Positions 18,804 through 22,207 of a DNA stretch of 22,207 nt are shown here, piece after piece. The position numbers were made by a program, and so were the translations under genes. A model generated the notes under the pieces. The model had not been told where the DNA came from, searched no databases, and saw nothing but the letters and a program-made list of their open reading frames with translations. The stretch's first letter is position 1; each line of letters starts with the position of its first letter. This stretch comes from Entrophospora sp. SA101. Lineage: Eukaryota; Glomeromycota; Glomeromycetes; Entrophosporales; Entrophosporaceae. The stretch covers positions 1-22,207 of the forward strand of contig CAUDNR010000601.1 of the NCBI GenBank assembly GCA_958430865.1, read 5' to 3'.

Positions 18804-19442
18804 AGACGAGATATTATAATAACCATAGTAAATAATAGTAATAACAAACAGCAAAGTATCTACCCAGTTCAAACAATAGTTCCTTTTACTGATAATGACA
18901 ACAAATTATTTATCCAGTTCAAAGGGCAACTTCTGCCAATTTCGGGATACTCCAATTCACCTTCATTAAAACTTTCATTTCTTGAAATAGATTTAGAATC
19001 AGCTCCTCTTCAACCCTTTCATGAGTTGATATTTCAAATTAATTATGCACAAATTTATATCAATATCTTAGAACACGCAAATTTTTATCATGTAGATCAC
19101 TACCAAAGATAGAGATTTGGAAATTTCCTACTCAAAGTTGATCCTAGAGTTGTATCGGCTTTCTTGTGGGGTGCCTTTGGTATTATATTCTTCTTTGCTG
19201 ACTTCCTCCCCACAAACACATTTGATATTATCCTCCCCCTCCACCATTCATTAGTAGCAATAACAGAAACAACAGGAAGAAGTGGTGAACATAATGGTTT
19301 TATCAAGAAAATTTGTTGAATGTTAATAAAAACAGACATGAAACTAGATCCAAAACACAAAACAGAGTTAATCATAAATTATTTATTTATTAATCAACAA
19401 GTAATCGAACATTTGTCTCCTTCCAAATCCGTAAGTGTGTAA
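18804..19442 (+). pseudogene. unrecognised protein-coding relic, one frame with two internal stops
   Basis: One plus-strand frame stays protein-like for 212 codons, broken only by TAG at 19110-19112 and TGA at 19317-19319, and ends at TAA 19440-19442. Segments include VPFTDNDNKLFIQFKGQLLP, SFLEIDLESAPLQPFHELIF, NYAQIYINILEHANFYHVDH, then FLLKVDPRVVSAFLWGAFG, IIFFFADFLPTNTFDIILPL and HHSLVAITETTG. After the second stop come MLIKTDMKLDPKHKTELIIN and EHLSPSKSVSV. G+C is above the local background. No ATG begins the frame, and an in-frame TAA lies just before 18804. The middle segment WGAFGIIFFFADFL could be one membrane-like stretch. I do not recognise the family. The lack of frameshifts suggests recent decay by point mutation. 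Confidence 0.55.
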
Positions 19443-20736
19443 TTTTCGTGCAGGTTTTTTGCCGATTGTCATTTTAATCGTGCTTAGCAAAAATTGTGTC
19501 GTACGGTAAATGGTTTGTTTTTTAAATAGTCTTTAAGCAAGCATGCAGACAATGAACAGGAAAAAATGTCTGTTTTCAAGCTTGATTTTTTGGGAAGGAA
19601 TTTTTTTTATCGATTTTATTTTTTGATTAAATTACCTTTTCCCACGTGATAAAAGTTTAATAATAATAAAATATTTTTCCAGCCGAAAAAAACTGTTGGT
19701 AAGAATAATTTTTACATTTTAAGAAAAGCCAATTGAATTAATTATTGTTTTTGGTTACCATATATGCTACTGAGAATTTCTTCATTTAGTATTCAGTTAG
19801 TGTGATGAACATACCGTTGATTTATTTTAAGAAAAGCATCATTTATTTAATGAATAAATAATAATATGATTGGTTAATTTTGATGCTCCGAACGAAACGT
19901 TTTATAACAATAAATAATAGCGTAAACTTGAATTTTATCTTGATTTGCTTGAAGAGGACAGGGACATGTGGTTGAATGTAGAAGGTTGAGTTCCGTGCGC
20001 TGAAATGGCCCGAGAGAAATGTCTCTACATTGGTGTTACAGCAAAAAAAAAAAAATGCAGGCGGTTGTCCTATTTATATGTTTCGAATTTAATAAAATAT
20101 ACTATTGTCTTGGCCTGAATGATGTCATTTTTTTGCTCTTTGTGATGAAGACGTAATCCAAACCCAACTTAACTTTAATCTCGTATAGTGACTGTGTTAT
20201 AGGTAAAAAGCAAAAGCTCACGTTGCATTCTTTTCTAAATTTGTATATAACTATAATTATATATTATTTTAATGTTGGGAATATGTAATTTTGATTGTTC
20301 TAATTTAGAAAAGAAATATATAAGCGAGATTCGATGTACTTTTAAATAAATATTTCCAACAAGTCAAGTTTTGACTTGAAAAACTTACTTGCCAGTACAT
20401 GAATTATTTGTCTGATTAAATATACTAATAATTATTACTTCACTATTCAGAATGTACAGTATTTTATTTTATTTGTCAATCAATATGTAATAACTCCATA
20501 AACACTCTGGATTCTTGTTGATAGTTAATAACTAATAAAAATATTTCAAAGAAATTAAATTTCCATGACTAACTAACCAACACTAATTTAGATACTAAAT
20601 GACTTTGACACAAGGTTTGACTTTTAATATAGGTTTTGAAACTATGCTTTAATCCTAGACTCGTTTCGATTTGTCAAAATAGTTTTGAAAACCAAAACTA
20701 TTTTAAAATTTATTTTTTCTAATAATAGTAACTATC
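19443..20736. other. non-coding stretch
   Basis: Nothing coding is supported on either strand. TCCGAACGAA occurs at 19887-19896. A G+C-richer patch lies at 19955-20035 with no recognisable RNA gene fold. The rest is AT-rich. Confidence 0.4.
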
Positions 20737-20930
20737 TACAGTTGAACCTTGTCATAACGAATTTTGTCATAACGAATTTTTGTTACAACGAATTTTGAAA
20801 AAAAATTTTTTTTTTAATAATAAAAAACTTTTGTTACATCGAATTTATTAATAGAATCTTGTTACAACGAACAACGAATTTTTGGTAAAATTTTTTGATA
20901 TAGCTACTAATCGCGTTACAACGAATTCAC
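20737..20930 (+). mobile_element. pogo-like transposon end with ACGAATTTT repeat array
   Basis: The end starts at TA then CAGTTGAACCTTGTCATAAC (from 20739), the usual form of pogo/Tigger or related Tc1/mariner-group termini. About six imperfect GT(C/T)A(T/C)AACGAATTTT units follow, at 20751, 20766, 20782, 20833, 20861 and 20915, the first three in tandem. No inverted partner end was found before the window ends, so the element is truncated or its other end is unrecognisable. No transposase is present. Confidence 0.5.
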
Positions 20931-20964
20931 GTGATAAATGACCAATAAAAATGCGTTAAAAATC

Positions 20965-20985
20965 GTATGATTAAAAGAATCATAC
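20965..20985. repeat. perfect short hairpin GTATGATT/AATCATAC
   Basis: An 8-bp perfect stem with a 5-base loop (AAAAG) lies just inside the pogo-like end and may belong to the same element. No U-run or gene makes it a terminator. Confidence 0.4.
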
Positions 20986-21039
20986 AATCTATCGTTGTGA
21001 TAAAAAACATTGTCAATAACTCGAAAGATTGCATGATTA

Positions 21040-21190
21040 CTTTCATGTTTTATAATTGTAATAAAATATATATATGATTTAAAAATTTTAATAAAAATAT
21101 ATGATTATTTTCCATCATTTAGAAATTATAATAAAACATTATTCCTGCAGTTTAAAATTGTAATAAAATGTATGATTGTTTGTGATTTAA
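21040..21190. repeat. diverged AT-rich repeat (AATTGTAATAAAATATATGATT)
   Basis: Three or four imperfect copies of (A/T)AATTGTAATAAAAT followed by TATGATT occur at about 21053, 21085, 21124 and 21156. No coding potential. Confidence 0.45.
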
Positions 21191-21486
21191 ATATTTTTAT
21201 GAAATTCTAAAAGGTGCAAATACAAGTCTTGTTGTTTGGGTGGTTATGTATTAAAAAAAAAAACAAAGTCACAGTCATTGTCATCTAAAAAGTGAAACTT
21301 TATTACAGCTGAACAAAAAAGCGAAATTTGCTTATTAAAAAGAAATAATCTCAACCAAAAAAATTTTTTTTTTGGTTCATAAATAACAGAATTGTGAGGT
21401 ATTGCATACACATTCGTTAGAACGATGATATTTTCAAAAAAAATTTTTATTATGTAAAAGTTTGTGGAATTAATAATAATAAAAAA

Positions 21487-21518
21487 CGAGGTTCGGATAC
21501 TTTCTTCCAGGCAGTGTA
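21487..21518 (-). mobile_element. Tc1/mariner-like terminal sequence
   Basis: Read on the minus strand from 21518: TA, then CACTGCCTGGAAGAAAGTAT, then CCGAACCTCG. This has the form of Tc1-type termini (TA then CAGTGCCT.G.AAAAGTAT..). No matching inverted end was found, and the minus-strand frame at 21244-21528 does not give a credible transposase, so this is a solo end or a remnant. Confidence 0.4.
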
Positions 21519-21626
21519 TGTAAATCACAATGCATAATTAACCAACATTGTAATTTGTCTTGTAAATACGAATGATTTTTGCAATTATAGTTGGCTCCGA
21601 AATACAATTTTATATATAAAACTGCA

Positions 21627-21796
21627 TCTCCGTAAATAATGTAAATAATTACAGCCTACATAAATAATTACAGGTTTACATAATAACGATATTATTAATA
21701 ATAAATAATTATTCCGTGATTTAATAATCTTAATATCGTAACAGTAATATAGTAATAGTAAACATGATTATTATTATCTATAAATAATTACGGAGA
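21627..21796. repeat. inverted-repeat element, arms TCTCCGTAA/TTACGGAGA
   Basis: The ends TCTCCGTAAATAAT (21627) and ATAATTACGGAGA (ending 21796) are inverted, with exactly 9 bp matching and AT-rich similarity beyond. The 170-bp interior is full of AATAATTA motifs and could form a long imperfect hairpin, as a small MITE would. No target duplication is obvious. Confidence 0.4.
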
Positions 21797-22136
21797 AACT
21801 ATTGCCATAATTGATCCTAACTTAATTTTACAATAAAATTTAATGCAGTGTTGCACTTGGCTGTTTGTGCCAAGGAAATTTCTTTGGCCAAGATCAAAAA
21901 TTAGTTGTGACGTATACATGCAAGCAATTAGTGATTATAATGCCAATTTTCTAGTCCAAAAATAAATCACGTGCAAAATGAAGGAAGTTCAGCGTCAGGG
22001 TTAAAAAAATCCAATGATACTGTTAAATATGGAAGAGTGTTTGGGTACTAAATTCCTTTTGATTGGCTATTTCCATACATGTGAATCGTAACACGCACAA
22101 GTCAGTTCATTAAAAGAAAAGCTTGCATTCATATTA
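21797..22136. other. non-coding stretch
   Basis: No gene, RNA or repeat was recognised on either strand. Confidence 0.4.
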
Positions 22137-22207
22137 TACAGTGTGTAACGAAAAAAATTGCCTTCACGAAAAACTGCATAACTCAACAACAACATTATCA
22201 ACAACAA
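22137..22207 (+). mobile_element. possible transposon end at the window edge
   Basis: TA followed by CAGTGTGTAACGAAAAAAAT resembles the start of a Tc1/mariner-type terminal repeat and would continue beyond the window. One end alone is weak evidence. Confidence 0.2.

Noticed and set aside
19100..19375. 91-codon minus-strand open frame
   Set aside because: The plus strand of the same stretch gives a longer, in-frame continuous coding-like sequence, so this is its shadow.
19955..20035. Possible tRNA or small RNA gene in a G+C-richer patch
   Set aside because: No cloverleaf arms, anticodon stem or B-box could be fitted by eye.
21244..21528. 94-codon minus-strand frame containing FLDDNDCDF, reminiscent of a Tc1 transposase DND motif
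   Set aside because: The rest of the frame is Phe/Ile/Asn-rich and shows no other transposase motif. One tripeptide in AT-rich DNA is not enough, even beside a Tc1-like end.

Overview
The window looks like nuclear DNA from a fungus. It is about three-quarters A+T and full of homopolymer runs. Its genes are split by 80-180 bp introns with clean GT...AG borders, and it is littered with decayed genes and transposon ends. Two decayed families, a TKL-type protein kinase (HCDLHNGN catalytic loop, cysteine-rich N-terminal segment) and a membrane-anchored Kelch protein, closely resemble families that are hugely expanded in arbuscular mycorrhizal fungi (Glomeromycotina, e.g. Rhizophagus). I infer that group; genus and species cannot be read from the sequence.

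Layout. 1-720: transposon end and non-coding DNA. 724-1546 (-): the last four exons of the 26S proteasome lid subunit Rpn5/PSMD12, with no 5' exons visible. 1700-2105: a diverged repeat cluster and a pogo-like mini-element. 3113-3596: small degraded coding stretches. 3614-5061 (-): a TKL kinase pseudogene carrying a 169-bp hAT-like MITE with an exact 8-bp target duplication. 6299-7791 (-): an intact seven-exon gene of 278 codons that I do not recognise. 8054-9130: two small relics. 10126-11136 (+): an intact four-exon gene encoding a PB1 domain joined to an Rxt3-like domain. 11596-12390 (-): an intact three-exon histone H2A variant with long N- and C-terminal tails. 12665-12810 (+): a small relic divergent from H2A. 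14319-14950: a Kelch relic and a 430-bp element with 29-bp inverted repeats. 16159-17796 (-): a Kelch pseudogene with a transmembrane anchor. 18804-19442 (+): an unrecognised 212-codon frame broken by two in-frame stops. 20700-22207: transposon ends and AT-rich repeats.

Only three genes look complete: the unknown gene, PB1-Rxt3 and H2A. PB1-Rxt3 and H2A converge tail to tail, 459 bp apart, and both belong to chromatin biology by family. The exon models were built by hand, and every intron phase agrees across the joins. The most interesting items are the PB1-Rxt3 architecture, the long-tailed H2A with an SPKK motif, the truncated but otherwise intact Rpn5, and the clearly delimited MITE inside a kinase.
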